Positions 1 through 6,305 of a DNA stretch of 7,468 bases are shown here, in pieces. Positions within the stretch are counted from its first letter, which is position 1, and every line of letters begins with the position of its first letter. The notes under the pieces were generated by a model, which saw nothing but the letters and a program-made list of their open reading frames with translations, ran no database searches and was not told the DNA's origin. A program made the position numbers and the translations under genes. Origin of the DNA: an uncultured Bacilli bacterium (lineage in GTDB: Bacteria; Bacillota_I; Bacilli_A; RF39; UBA660); assembly GCA_947629075.1 (NCBI GenBank), contig CANRCI010000064.1, positions 1-7,468 of the forward strand, given 5' to 3'.

Positions 1-2
1 AC

Positions 3-911
3 TTACTAGGAAAAGAGTTGGTCAAAGAAAATATTGCCAAGTTTTCTACCTTAGTCTATGCCTTCTTTCCTTTTCCATTATTTTTAAATACTGTTCTTAC
101 TAACCAACATCACGCAACTTTCTTTCTTTTATTAGCAGTATATCTACTTATAAGTAAAAAGCACAAAAACGATAAACCAATAAAGAAAGGATTGTTGATC
201 GGTCTATCTCTAAGTATCAGTAATCTAATGCGTCCTGAAGGAATAATCTTTATTGTGGCAATGACTGTTTTCTTACTATTAAATGTTAACAAAAAGAATG
301 TCAAAAACGTTTTAATGTTATTTACAAGTACTCTATTAACTTTCTTGCTAATTACCAATACCGCATCACTGACAGTTAAAAGTTTAGGTATAAGTGATGT
401 TGGTCTCAAAAATAAAGACCCTTACTGGAAATTCGTCGTCGGATTAAATGACCAGTTCAATGGACAATACAACGAAAAAGATGCCACAAACTATGAATTT
501 GGAAATAAGGAACAAGCATTTGAAATTATAAAAGAAAGAAGTATTGATAACCCTGGAAGATTATTAAAATTGTTCTTGAAGAAAGAAGTAATTCTTTGGA
601 CTGATTCAAGTATGTACTGGTCAACTGACTATTTAACTGATAGTGGAAAAGATAATATTCGCACCCCTATAATCAATCTAAATAAATACTTTATTTACTT
701 TTTCCTATTAACTGCCATCGTTGGATGCTTTAATCAAAAACACAAAGATAAGTTGTTGTTCATAATCCTTTTAACTGGTGCTTACTTTGGAGTTTATCTC
801 TTCATCGAAATAATGCCACGTTACGTATATACACCACAAATAATTTTAATTCTTCTAAGTATGGCTGGCATGTCTAATTTATTAAATCTAAAAGAAAAGG
901 AATCTAAATAA
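3..911 (+). CDS. Polytopic membrane glycosyltransferase, GT39/PMT/ArnT-like, C-terminal part (5' end outside window)
   Basis: The frame stays open to the left edge (residues LLGKEL precede the TTG at 18), so the true start is upstream and the TTG is probably internal. What remains is about 300 residues with at least six hydrophobic stretches: around LVYAFFPFPLFLNTVL, ATFFLLLAVYLLI, a short segment ending in NLMRPEG, GIIFIVAMTVFLLL, NVLMLFTSTLLTFLLI, then YFIYFFLLTAIVGC, LLFIILLTGAYFGVYLF and IILILLSMAGM near the C-terminus. A soluble loop of roughly 110 residues (KDPYWKF to TPIINLN) separates the two membrane halves. The RPEG motif after a membrane segment and the late EIMPRYVY motif resemble GT39/ArnT/PMT-type proteins, which transfer sugars from a polyprenyl-phosphate carrier outside the membrane. 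The catalytic N-terminal loop, where the acidic residues would lie, is outside the window, so donor and acceptor cannot be inferred. No operon partner is visible, because the next gene converges on it. The family call is moderately sure; another GT-C fold enzyme is possible. Confidence 0.6.
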   Translation, partial: LLGKELVKENIAKFSTLVYAFFPFPLFLNTVLTNQHHATFFLLLAVYLLISKKHKNDKPIKKGLLIGLSLSISNLMRPEGIIFIVAMTVFLLLNVNKKNVKNVLMLFTSTLLTFLLITNTASLTVKSLGISDVGLKNKDPYWKFVVGLNDQFNGQYNEKDATNYEFGNKEQAFEIIKERSIDNPGRLLKLFLKKEVILWTDSSMYWSTDYLTDSGKDNIRTPIINLNKYFIYFFLLTAIVGCFNQKHKDKLLFIILLTGAYFGVYLFIEIMPRYVYTPQIILILLSMAGMSNLLNLKEKESK

Positions 912-923
912 GATTTCTTTTTT
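894..923. terminator. Bidirectional hairpin terminator around the glycosyltransferase stop codon
   Basis: AAAGGAATC (896-904) pairs with GATTTCTTT (912-920) over nine base pairs with one G-T wobble. The 7-nt loop TAAATAA contains the stop codon (909-911). T residues follow on the + strand (918-923). Read on the - strand the hairpin is also followed by a T-rich run, so it can end the recombinase transcript as well. The two genes have only 10 bp between their stop codons. Confidence 0.6.
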
Positions 924-2520
924 AATAATTAAAAACAACTCGATAAGTAACGATATATCTCCTAGTACCTACTACATCAAATCCTCTTTTAAAGCTATAA
1001 GTTTTTACTAATTTATTTTGGGAATTATTCAACATATAAATATCTAAAACAATATCATCATTATCCCTTTTAACAATTATTTTATTTACTATATCTTTAA
1101 TCAAACCGACATAGGTAGTATCATCATTAATTATTTTATCGATCTCATCTGCTATATCATTAACTGAACTTTCACTTTTTTCTATTCTTCGCAACTTATT
1201 ATTCAAATGTTTCTCTTTAACTCTAAGTTTATCTCTTGCTAAATCAAACTCTTCCTTAGTTATATCATCGTTCAATAAAAGCTCAAGTAATTTATTATTT
1301 TTATCCGTTATAATACCTAAACTTTTCTTTATATCCTTTGAATCATTAACAATTCTATTCTCATAATTTCTCTTATAAAACGAAGTTAAAGTTCTTTTTA
1401 ATTTATCCCCATCAATTATTTCTTTTATCATATCCACCAGTATTTGATTTAGTTCATCTTCTCTCAATGATGGTTCACTACATGTTTGTGAGCCATTGTT
1501 TAGGTGTTTGGAACATATCCAAGTTATTTTATTATTCTTTAATTTTCTACGATAATATGGGTGATTAAACTGACAATAAATCTTTGAAGTATATAAATAG
1601 TTCTCTTTACTCCTCTTCTTATTTCTTTTTCTCTCTTCTAATCGATCATTTGCCATCTTCCACAGTTCTTCTGATACAATAGCGGGAACTTTAGAAGTTT
1701 CAGGATAAATAGTCCACTGCTCCTTAGATATCTTTTTAACCTCTTTAGTTATGTAATCTATTACTTCTGTTTTACCACCACAGTAATATCCCTTATATTT
1801 AGGATTTTCAATAATTCTAGCAATAGTCGTAGAGTAAAACTTTTTATTACTAATTTCCTCGTTTAAAGTTTTAGCAATCTCTGAAAGCGATAATTTATCA
1901 ACAGCGTACAACCGATATATTTTTTCTATTATTTTAGCTTCTCTCTCATTAACTATTAAACGTCGATTCTTTTTAATGTAACCGAACAAATTATTACCAC
2001 CCAATAAATCCCCCTTTTTAATCGATCTTTTCATCCCAAACTTTATCCTTTCAGATAATCTTCTTACTTCATCTTGAGCCATACTAGCCATTATAGTAAG
2101 TCGTAATTCCGAGTCCGGTAAAAAAGTATTGATATTATCCGAAGTAAATAAAACCCCTACTCCATAAGATAACAGCTTACGAGTATACTTGATACTATCT
2201 AGAGTATTTCTCGAGAACCTAGATATTTCTTTAGTAACAATGAGATCAAACATTCCCATCTTGGCATCATTTATCATCTTCATAAAATCATCACGCTTAA
2301 TATCCGTTGTTCCACTTACCGCCTCATCGATGTATTTACCAGAATATATCCAGTTAGGATTATCATCGATATACTCCCTAAAATGTTCAACCTGATTGAT
2401 AAGTGATTTCTTTTGTTCTTCGTGATCAGTCGATACCCTCGCATACTCCACCACTCTTAGATTTATATCTCTAATACTCTTACCCTGATTTAATAAATTT
2501 CTAACTCTATATAAATCCAA
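922..2520 (-). CDS. Large serine recombinase (site-specific integrase/resolvase family)
   Basis: This 532-residue protein cuts and rejoins DNA at attachment sites through a serine-DNA intermediate, as in integrases of phages, conjugative elements and TndX-type transposons. A 22-residue leader precedes the resolvase domain (about 23-165): YARVST holds the catalytic Ser30 with Arg28, and KEISRFSRN holds Arg101 and Arg104, matching the catalytic arginines of the family. MASMAQDEVRRLSERIKFGM (144-163) is the long dimerisation helix. The recombinase DNA-binding domain follows (about 175-295: LFGYI, AKIIEKIYRLY, IIENPKYKGYY), then an atypical zinc ribbon (316-347), a charged coiled-coil region (about 400-450) and a C-terminal tail. 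Length and domain order fit an intact, probably active enzyme. The start is TTG, chosen because AGGTGA lies just before it and the catalytic domain is complete. It overlaps the ribosome site and tail of the small upstream gene, suggesting co-translation. It lies beside a broken ABC operon, consistent with a mobile element end, but the element's other end is not visible. Confidence 0.95.
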   Translation of the reverse strand: MDLYRVRNLLNQGKSIRDINLRVVEYARVSTDHEEQKKSLINQVEHFREYIDDNPNWIYSGKYIDEAVSGTTDIKRDDFMKMINDAKMGMFDLIVTKEISRFSRNTLDSIKYTRKLLSYGVGVLFTSDNINTFLPDSELRLTIMASMAQDEVRRLSERIKFGMKRSIKKGDLLGGNNLFGYIKKNRRLIVNEREAKIIEKIYRLYAVDKLSLSEIAKTLNEEISNKKFYSTTIARIIENPKYKGYYCGGKTEVIDYITKEVKKISKEQWTIYPETSKVPAIVSEELWKMANDRLEERKRNKKRSKENYLYTSKIYCQFNHPYYRRKLKNNKITWICSKHLNNGSQTCSEPSLREDELNQILVDMIKEIIDGDKLKRTLTSFYKRNYENRIVNDSKDIKKSLGIITDKNNKLLELLLNDDITKEEFDLARDKLRVKEKHLNNKLRRIEKSESSVNDIADEIDKIINDDTTYVGLIKDIVNKIIVKRDNDDIVLDIYMLNNSQNKLVKTYSFKRGFDVVGTRRYIVTYRVVFNY

Positions 2521-2524
2521 TCTA

Positions 2525-2530
2525 TCACCT
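2525..2530 (-). promoter_or_regulatory. Ribosome binding site deciding the TTG start of the recombinase
   Basis: AGGTGA on the - strand stands 4 nt before the TTG at 2520 and overlaps the stop codon (2529-2531) of the small upstream gene. That arrangement supports the TTG start and translational coupling of the two genes. Confidence 0.65.
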
Positions 2531-2648
2531 ATTTTTCCAAAACTTTTATCTCAAACTTCTTATATAATTCATAACTTATTTTCTCTTCCTCATATAACTT
2601 CTTATTCACCAAAAACAATAACCTCATCATTATGTAATCCCTATCCAC
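2529..2648 (-). CDS. Small SHOCT-like protein (39 aa) upstream of the recombinase
   Basis: A GTG-started frame encodes 39 residues (MDRDYIMMRLLFLVNKKLYE, then EEKISYELYKKFEIKVLEK) and ends in TAG 8 nt before the recombinase start. The start is supported by GAGGTG with a 5-nt spacer (2654-2659). The pattern of a leucine-rich helix, a short acidic turn (YEEEKIS) and a second helix (YELYKKFEIKVLEK) resembles the SHOCT domain, a short helical oligomerisation module often found at the ends of other proteins. No membrane segment or catalytic motif is present. The tight spacing to the recombinase implies one transcript, so the protein may act with it, for example as a directionality or regulatory partner; this is inference. 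Similarity was judged by eye. Coding potential rests on the ribosome site, the spacing and the domain-like pattern. Confidence 0.6.
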   Translation of the reverse strand: MDRDYIMMRLLFLVNKKLYEEEKISYELYKKFEIKVLEK

Positions 2649-2653
2649 AAACT

Positions 2654-2659
2654 CACCTC
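2654..2659 (-). promoter_or_regulatory. Ribosome binding site for the 39-aa gene
   Basis: GAGGTG on the - strand, 5 nt before the GTG at 2648, is a good Shine-Dalgarno match and is the main reason for choosing this non-ATG start over the ATG pair six codons downstream. Confidence 0.55.
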
Positions 2660-2669
2660 ATTACAATTT

Positions 2670-2701
2670 ATGTATCTAATTTCTTATGTATCTAATTTCT
2701 T
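2670..2701. repeat. Two perfect tandem 16-bp direct repeats at the recombinase/ABC-remnant junction
   Basis: The unit atgtatctaatttctt occurs at 2670-2685 and again at 2686-2701 with no mismatch and no spacer. It lies 22 bp before the start of the small recombinase-linked gene and directly against the point where substrate-binding protein homology begins (about 2708). Possible roles are operator sites for autoregulation, accessory binding sites for the recombinase, or part of the attachment site arm. The sequence does not decide between them. On the - strand each copy contains GATACAT, which could also serve as a -10-like element for the recombinase transcript; no convincing -35 box is seen. 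Confidence 0.8.
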
Positions 2702-3127
2702 TTTAAAACAGTAACAGAACCTACTGCTTTAGAAATAGAACAACAAGGATATGGATACGTAGTTGGTTCCCTTGGAGAGATAGGAGGAATCGTTCCTTAT
2801 ACTTCTTATAGTGCTAGAATCAGTTATATCGAAGATAACAAAGAAACGATTGAAAAATTTGAACGAGCTATTCAAAAAGGATTAGACTTTGTCAACAACA
2901 ACGACAGTGAAACAATTGCAAAATCAATTTTGAGCTTTTTCCCAGATACATCTTTAAACGATTTAACTAAAGTTATCGAAAGATATAAAAAACAAGATAG
3001 TTGGCCTAAAATAACAAGTTTTTCCAAAGAATCATTTGAACACTTACAAGAAATTATGACTTCAGCTGGACAATTAGACAAAACAGTTGATTATGATAAA
3101 TTAATCTATAAGATTGATAATGAATAA
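2696..3127 (+). pseudogene. ABC transporter substrate-binding protein, NitT/TauT/ThiY type, C-terminal fragment
   Basis: The frame is open from just after a stop at 2693 and encodes about 140 residues with no plausible start codon before an internal ATG at 2930. The fragment carries TEPTALEIEQQGYGYVVGSL and then VPYTSYSARISYI, closely matching the second lobe of periplasmic-type binding proteins of the NMT1/SsuA/ThiY group (EPTA..E.G.GYVVASLGE....PYT.Y is the usual pattern). It ends with a typical helical tail through VDYDKLIYKIDNE. Homology appears to start near 2708-2715, so roughly the first half of a ~330-residue protein, including signal peptide and lipobox, is missing. The ligand (nitrate, sulfonate, a thiamine pyrimidine precursor or other) cannot be read from this part. 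The stop overlaps the downstream ATPase start by 8 nt, an operon arrangement. This is a non-functional remnant, cut at the edge of the recombinase region. Confidence 0.8.
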
Positions 3128-3545
3128 ACCAATTCTAAAGATTAAGAATTTAAAAAAAGTCTATCATGATACAGAAAACGAAGTTCTTGCTATTAAAGAT
3201 ATTGATTTAGAAGTATATAATAATGAATTTATCTCAATAGTAGGTCCTAGTGGATGTGGTAAAAGTACTTTTTTATCCATTTTATCTAAATTAGAAGATA
3301 AATCTGGTGGAGAAGTTGAGTTTTCCAAAAAAGATTTTAAAATTGGATATATGTTACAGAAAGATTCTTTATTTCCATGGCGAACAGTTTTAGATAACTG
3401 TTTAATTGGATTAGAGATAAGTGGAAATTTAAATGAAGATACTAAAAAAAGAGTAATTGAATTACTCGATACTTATGGACTTGGGGATTTTAAAAACAAG
3501 TACCCGGCTTCCTTATCAGGTGGTATGCGTCAACGAGTACCTTGA
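3120..3545 (+). pseudogene. ABC importer ATPase, NitT/TauT/ThiZ type, truncated at the signature motif
   Basis: The ATG at 3120 is preferred to the TTG at 3114; it overlaps the stop of the preceding gene, as in an operon. The product shows the N-terminal ATPase features: Walker A GPSGCGKST, the Q-loop in MLQKDSLFPWRTVLDN (FPWRTVLDN is typical of the NitT/TauT/SsuB/ThiZ group), and the start of the ABC signature LSGGMRQRV. After Val (3537-3539) the reading frame gives only Pro and a TGA stop. A normal member is about 245-260 residues, so Walker B, the D-loop and the H-loop are absent and the product could not hydrolyse ATP normally. No permease gene follows. Homology ends abruptly at about 3540, which suggests a recombination or insertion breakpoint, not gradual decay, since the retained part shows no frameshift or stop. 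Confidence 0.85.
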
Positions 3546-3590
3546 ATACTGTATACACACAAAAATTTTTATTAGTAAACACTACATAAA

Positions 3591-3623
3591 TAAAATCCTA
3601 GTAAAATTTTTACTAGGATTTTA
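3591..3623. terminator. Palindromic bidirectional terminator at the end of the surface-protein operon
   Basis: TAAAATCCTAGTAAAA (3591-3606) and its exact complement (3608-3623) flank a single T, giving a 16-bp perfect inverted repeat that would open into a small loop. A-rich and T-rich flanks make it work on both strands. It lies 32 bp beyond the stop of the large surface protein and about 50 bp after the ATPase breakpoint. It is best read as the rho-independent terminator of the - strand operon. Confidence 0.75.
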
Positions 3624-3655
3624 GATTACTATAAACAAGTTCATTTATAACATAA

Positions 3656-5773
3656 TTAATTTTTAGTTAACTTGTATGGATTTTCTTTGCTTCCATCTCC
3701 TCCAGATATTGTAAAGATGTCTTTTAAGACAATTGCTGGACGGATGGCATAACTACTTGCGGCATATCCACTATCAAGTGTTCCATCTTTCTTCAATATA
3801 AATAGTCTTGAATGGTCATCACTTACATAGTAAGGTGACATAAAAAACATATCTTTATCTTCAGACGATGTTAAATAAGTATTAGTGGCTTTGTCATAAA
3901 TAGCTCCTGCTAAAACAGCTTCATCAACATCTAGTAAGGCAATTGGATATTTTAATTTTTGATTTCCGGCTGGATTATTAACTGTAAAAGTATCATTTCT
4001 AACATCACAGCTCAATCTAGGACGGGAAGGTAAAATTTCTCCTTCACCAACTACTCTTTGATAAGCATCAAAATGCAAATATTTATTATGGCTATCATGG
4101 TTGTCAGCATTTATGTCCCAACCGTGATATCCAGCTATTGTTCTATCATTACACCAAAGAGCATCTTCTAATTCACTAGTATGATCTGTTAACTTATCAC
4201 CTTTTTTAAAATCTGAACTATTACCCTCATACCAAGAATCTATATATTGTTTAGCATGTGAGTCATTTTCATTAGTAGACTCAGAAAGCAATAAGTCAAT
4301 GGTCGTTTCTATATCTCTACCTTCCTCAAGTTTAATTCCAAACAAACCACTAGCATATGTATCATGGTAATTTCCATAATCGTTATAATAAACATAGTAA
4401 ACTTCATTACAAATACTGTTATCATTAAGACACGTATAGTGGAAGGCATTTGGTGTTTGATCTTTATAGTTACCTGAATCTCCTCCCCTTATATCATCTT
4501 CTAGTTCATCCAAATCTTTTATTACAATAGGATCTGTTAAAGTATATTGCTTAGTTGATTCATCCCAAATAACATCATGTCCAAAAACAGTTCCAGTTTT
4601 CAATGTTTTACCTTCTATAGCTTCTGCAAGTGATTGATTATTTTCTAATTCTATCGCGTATACATTTTCTCCTGACCTCTTATAAAGATAGTAAACAGTA
4701 TTACAGGTATCACTAGTATTAAGACAAGTATAATATCGTTTTTCTGAGTCTTCTACATCATCAATAGCATCTTTGTAAATTAATCTAGCCGTTTCATTTG
4801 TATAAGTTTTGGCATCATTGATAGTGTAACTACTACCATTCCATTCAGCAGTCTTTCCTATAAGAACACCATCAGTTGGTATTTTAGCTGATATATCTTC
4901 TGGAGCTTTGCCCATATCTTCAAGTCTTGAAACTGAAATAGTATCAATATTTTCAACCATACCATACATATAGCCTACTTGGGCAGGGCTTGCTAAATCA
5001 TTAGGCTTTGGATTATATGGTTCACTTCCAAGTCGATCACGTGTATCTGTACATTGTCCTCCATTTTCTACTTCACCATCATATATGATTTTTAAACCAC
5101 CTGTTTCAGTAGTTCTTACAATTTGCCAACAGTGATTTGCATAAATTATACTATTGTTAACATCACCCCTATAATAGTAAACCGGATAAGCATTACTTCT
5201 TGATTCATAGTTCATATATACACCAGACACAACATTAGAATCAGTAAAATCAGTATATTGATCAGTTTGACCTTGAGCTTGTTCTTGCATAAATGCATAA
5301 AGGGCTCCACTCTTTTTAATAGTAATAGGAATTGTAATTTCTTTATAATATGGCTCAATTGATTTAATTATTATGTTTACTGTTTCACCGCCATTAATAT
5401 TAGCTCCTGGTACAGGAGTTATTTTAATGTTTTCTACTTTCGTCTCTTTTGTATTTCCATTGATTGTTCCATTTACAGCATTACTCAATTGGAAATTAGC
5501 ATTATCACTAATAGAAATCTCATATTCAGTATTAAAAGCATTATAATAATTATCTAAATAATTAAGAATATTTATTGGAACAGTTATTCCAGATTCATTA
5601 TAATTAAAAACATCATTATCAACGTTTGCTTCAAAATAAAAAGGGTATGATGAAAATATTGTATCAAAGTGTCTAGTCAATATATACTTTGAATAAGATT
5701 TACCGCAAGTTATAGCAAAAGCAACAGTAACGATAGCAATCATTAAAACTTTAAGTATTCTCTTTTTTTGCAT
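3656..5773 (-). CDS. Large secreted surface protein: TasA-like N-terminal domain, duplicated Cys modules, C-terminal DUF6273-like region
   Basis: The product is about 705 residues, counted from the third ATG in the frame (MQKKRILK), which follows GAGGGGAG by 8 nt; earlier ATGs at 5791 and 5779 sit on or too near that site. A membrane/signal segment (about 6-24) is followed by SYSKY, the motif shared with the two small exported neighbours. Residues ~45-155 look like a beta-rich TasA/pilin-like domain (VPINILNYLDN, EYEISISDN). Then come YPVYYYRGDVNN and HCWQIVRTTETGGLKIIYDG (196-232), a pattern I associate with surface proteins of gut Bacilli. Two similar modules follow (about 300-375 and 391-485), each with a W..S..YT segment and a YTCLN..S.CN.VYY segment. 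The C-terminus has IAGYHGWDI, SYAIRPAIVL and GDGSKENPYKL, resembling DUF6273-type domains. No LPXTG anchor is visible, so retention would be through the fibre or an uncleaved membrane segment. It is the last gene of the operon, 17 nt after the peptidase. Role as an adhesin or fibre-decorating subunit is inferred. Confidence 0.75.
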   Translation of the reverse strand: MQKKRILKVLMIAIVTVAFAITCGKSYSKYILTRHFDTIFSSYPFYFEANVDNDVFNYNESGITVPINILNYLDNYYNAFNTEYEISISDNANFQLSNAVNGTINGNTKETKVENIKITPVPGANINGGETVNIIIKSIEPYYKEITIPITIKKSGALYAFMQEQAQGQTDQYTDFTDSNVVSGVYMNYESRSNAYPVYYYRGDVNNSIIYANHCWQIVRTTETGGLKIIYDGEVENGGQCTDTRDRLGSEPYNPKPNDLASPAQVGYMYGMVENIDTISVSRLEDMGKAPEDISAKIPTDGVLIGKTAEWNGSSYTINDAKTYTNETARLIYKDAIDDVEDSEKRYYTCLNTSDTCNTVYYLYKRSGENVYAIELENNQSLAEAIEGKTLKTGTVFGHDVIWDESTKQYTLTDPIVIKDLDELEDDIRGGDSGNYKDQTPNAFHYTCLNDNSICNEVYYVYYNDYGNYHDTYASGLFGIKLEEGRDIETTIDLLLSESTNENDSHAKQYIDSWYEGNSSDFKKGDKLTDHTSELEDALWCNDRTIAGYHGWDINADNHDSHNKYLHFDAYQRVVGEGEILPSRPRLSCDVRNDTFTVNNPAGNQKLKYPIALLDVDEAVLAGAIYDKATNTYLTSSEDKDMFFMSPYYVSDDHSRLFILKKDGTLDSGYAASSYAIRPAIVLKDIFTISGGDGSKENPYKLTKN

Positions 5774-5781
5774 TTTCATCA

Positions 5782-5789
5782 CTCCCCTC
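5782..5789 (-). promoter_or_regulatory. Ribosome binding site deciding the start of the large surface protein
   Basis: GAGGGGAG on the - strand lies 8 nt before the ATG at 5773. The ATG at 5791 overlaps the peptidase stop (TAATG) and lies upstream of this site, and the ATG at 5779 is only 2 nt from it, so the start at 5773 is preferred. Confidence 0.6.
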
Positions 5790-5790
5790 A

Positions 5791-6303
5791 TTAAATTTCT
5801 TGATCTTTATCTGGCATTATCGAAGTTACTAACAAGAATAGACCGAGTGTCACAAATAAAGTAATAATTCCAATTGGTTTTTGAATAAATAATATTATTA
5901 ATCCTAAAAAAGGAATCTTAAAACAATATTTTCCTTCAATATCTTCTTTGGCAACTAACCCTAAATCGACATCTGAGTTAGCATCACCTTTGGTAACATA
6001 AAATTCTCTATCATTTTCTTTGTGTATTTCAAATACTCTGTGTGTAACTACTGAATTTTTTTCACGAAACGCTATGACATCGTCTTTTTTAATATTCGTC
6101 GTCTCTTTTACGATGACTATATCTCCCATACGCAATGTCGGTTCCATACTTCCCGTTAAAACAATAAAATTTTTATACCCAAAAAAGCTGGGAGTTCTAT
6201 CTCTATATAACAATTTTTGAACAATTATAACCGTACTATACAAGGCAATAAATGATAAAACGGACCAGAATACAATTCCCAATATCTTTTTAATTATTTC
6301 CAT
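5791..6303 (-). CDS. sipW: Signal peptidase I of the SipW (ER/archaeal) type
   Basis: This 170-residue membrane protease removes signal peptides from exported proteins on the outer face of the membrane. A transmembrane helix (about 9-30) is followed by FIVLTGSMEPTL, where Ser52 is the nucleophile; MGDIVIV is the next conserved block. VTHRV places His88 where bacterial-type enzymes have lysine, the defining feature of the SipW/ER class. VTKGDANSDVD (103-113) supplies the conserved Asp107 region. FKIPFLGLIILFIQKPIG leads to a second transmembrane segment (about 144-163) and a short charged tail, the usual SipW topology. Its start is 2 nt after the preceding stop, with AGAAGG as ribosome site, so it is translated with the upstream gene. 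SipW enzymes in Bacillus process TasA and TapA for biofilm fibres; here the TasA-like neighbours are the likely substrates. The symbol is given for family similarity and is not proof of orthology. Confidence 0.92.
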   Translation of the reverse strand: MEIIKKILGIVFWSVLSFIALYSTVIIVQKLLYRDRTPSFFGYKNFIVLTGSMEPTLRMGDIVIVKETTNIKKDDVIAFREKNSVVTHRVFEIHKENDREFYVTKGDANSDVDLGLVAKEDIEGKYCFKIPFLGLIILFIQKPIGIITLFVTLGLFLLVTSIMPDKDQEI

Positions 6304-6305
6304 AA

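Noticed and set aside
2670..2701. CRISPR-like array suggested by the tandem 16-bp repeats.
   Set aside because: There are only two copies, they have no spacers between them, and no cas genes are present.
2872..3081. Minus-strand open frame (69 codons) inside the ABC remnant.
   Set aside because: The + strand frame matches a known binding-protein family throughout; this is its shadow and has no recognisable features.
3114..3545. Use of TGA as tryptophan (Mollicutes code) that would extend the ATPase past its TGA at 3543.
   Set aside because: Reading through gives residues with no similarity to the Walker B region, and TGA works as a plausible stop for the 172-residue gene at 6306-6308 with correct spacing to the next gene.
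2708..3552. Short inverted match ACAGTA (2708-2713) and TACTGT (3547-3552) bracketing the ABC remnant, as if recombinase sites flanked an invertible segment.
   Set aside because: Only six bases match and the surrounding bases do not align; such matches are expected by chance in AT-rich DNA. A real pair of attachment sites would share a longer pattern.
5690..5720. Possible lipobox in the large surface protein (AITC followed by GKSYSKY) making it a lipoprotein.
   Set aside because: The residues before Cys (A-I-T) do not fit the usual L-(A/S)-(G/A)-C lipobox, and the dedicated SipW-type peptidase next door with the shared S-K-Y motif offers a better export route.
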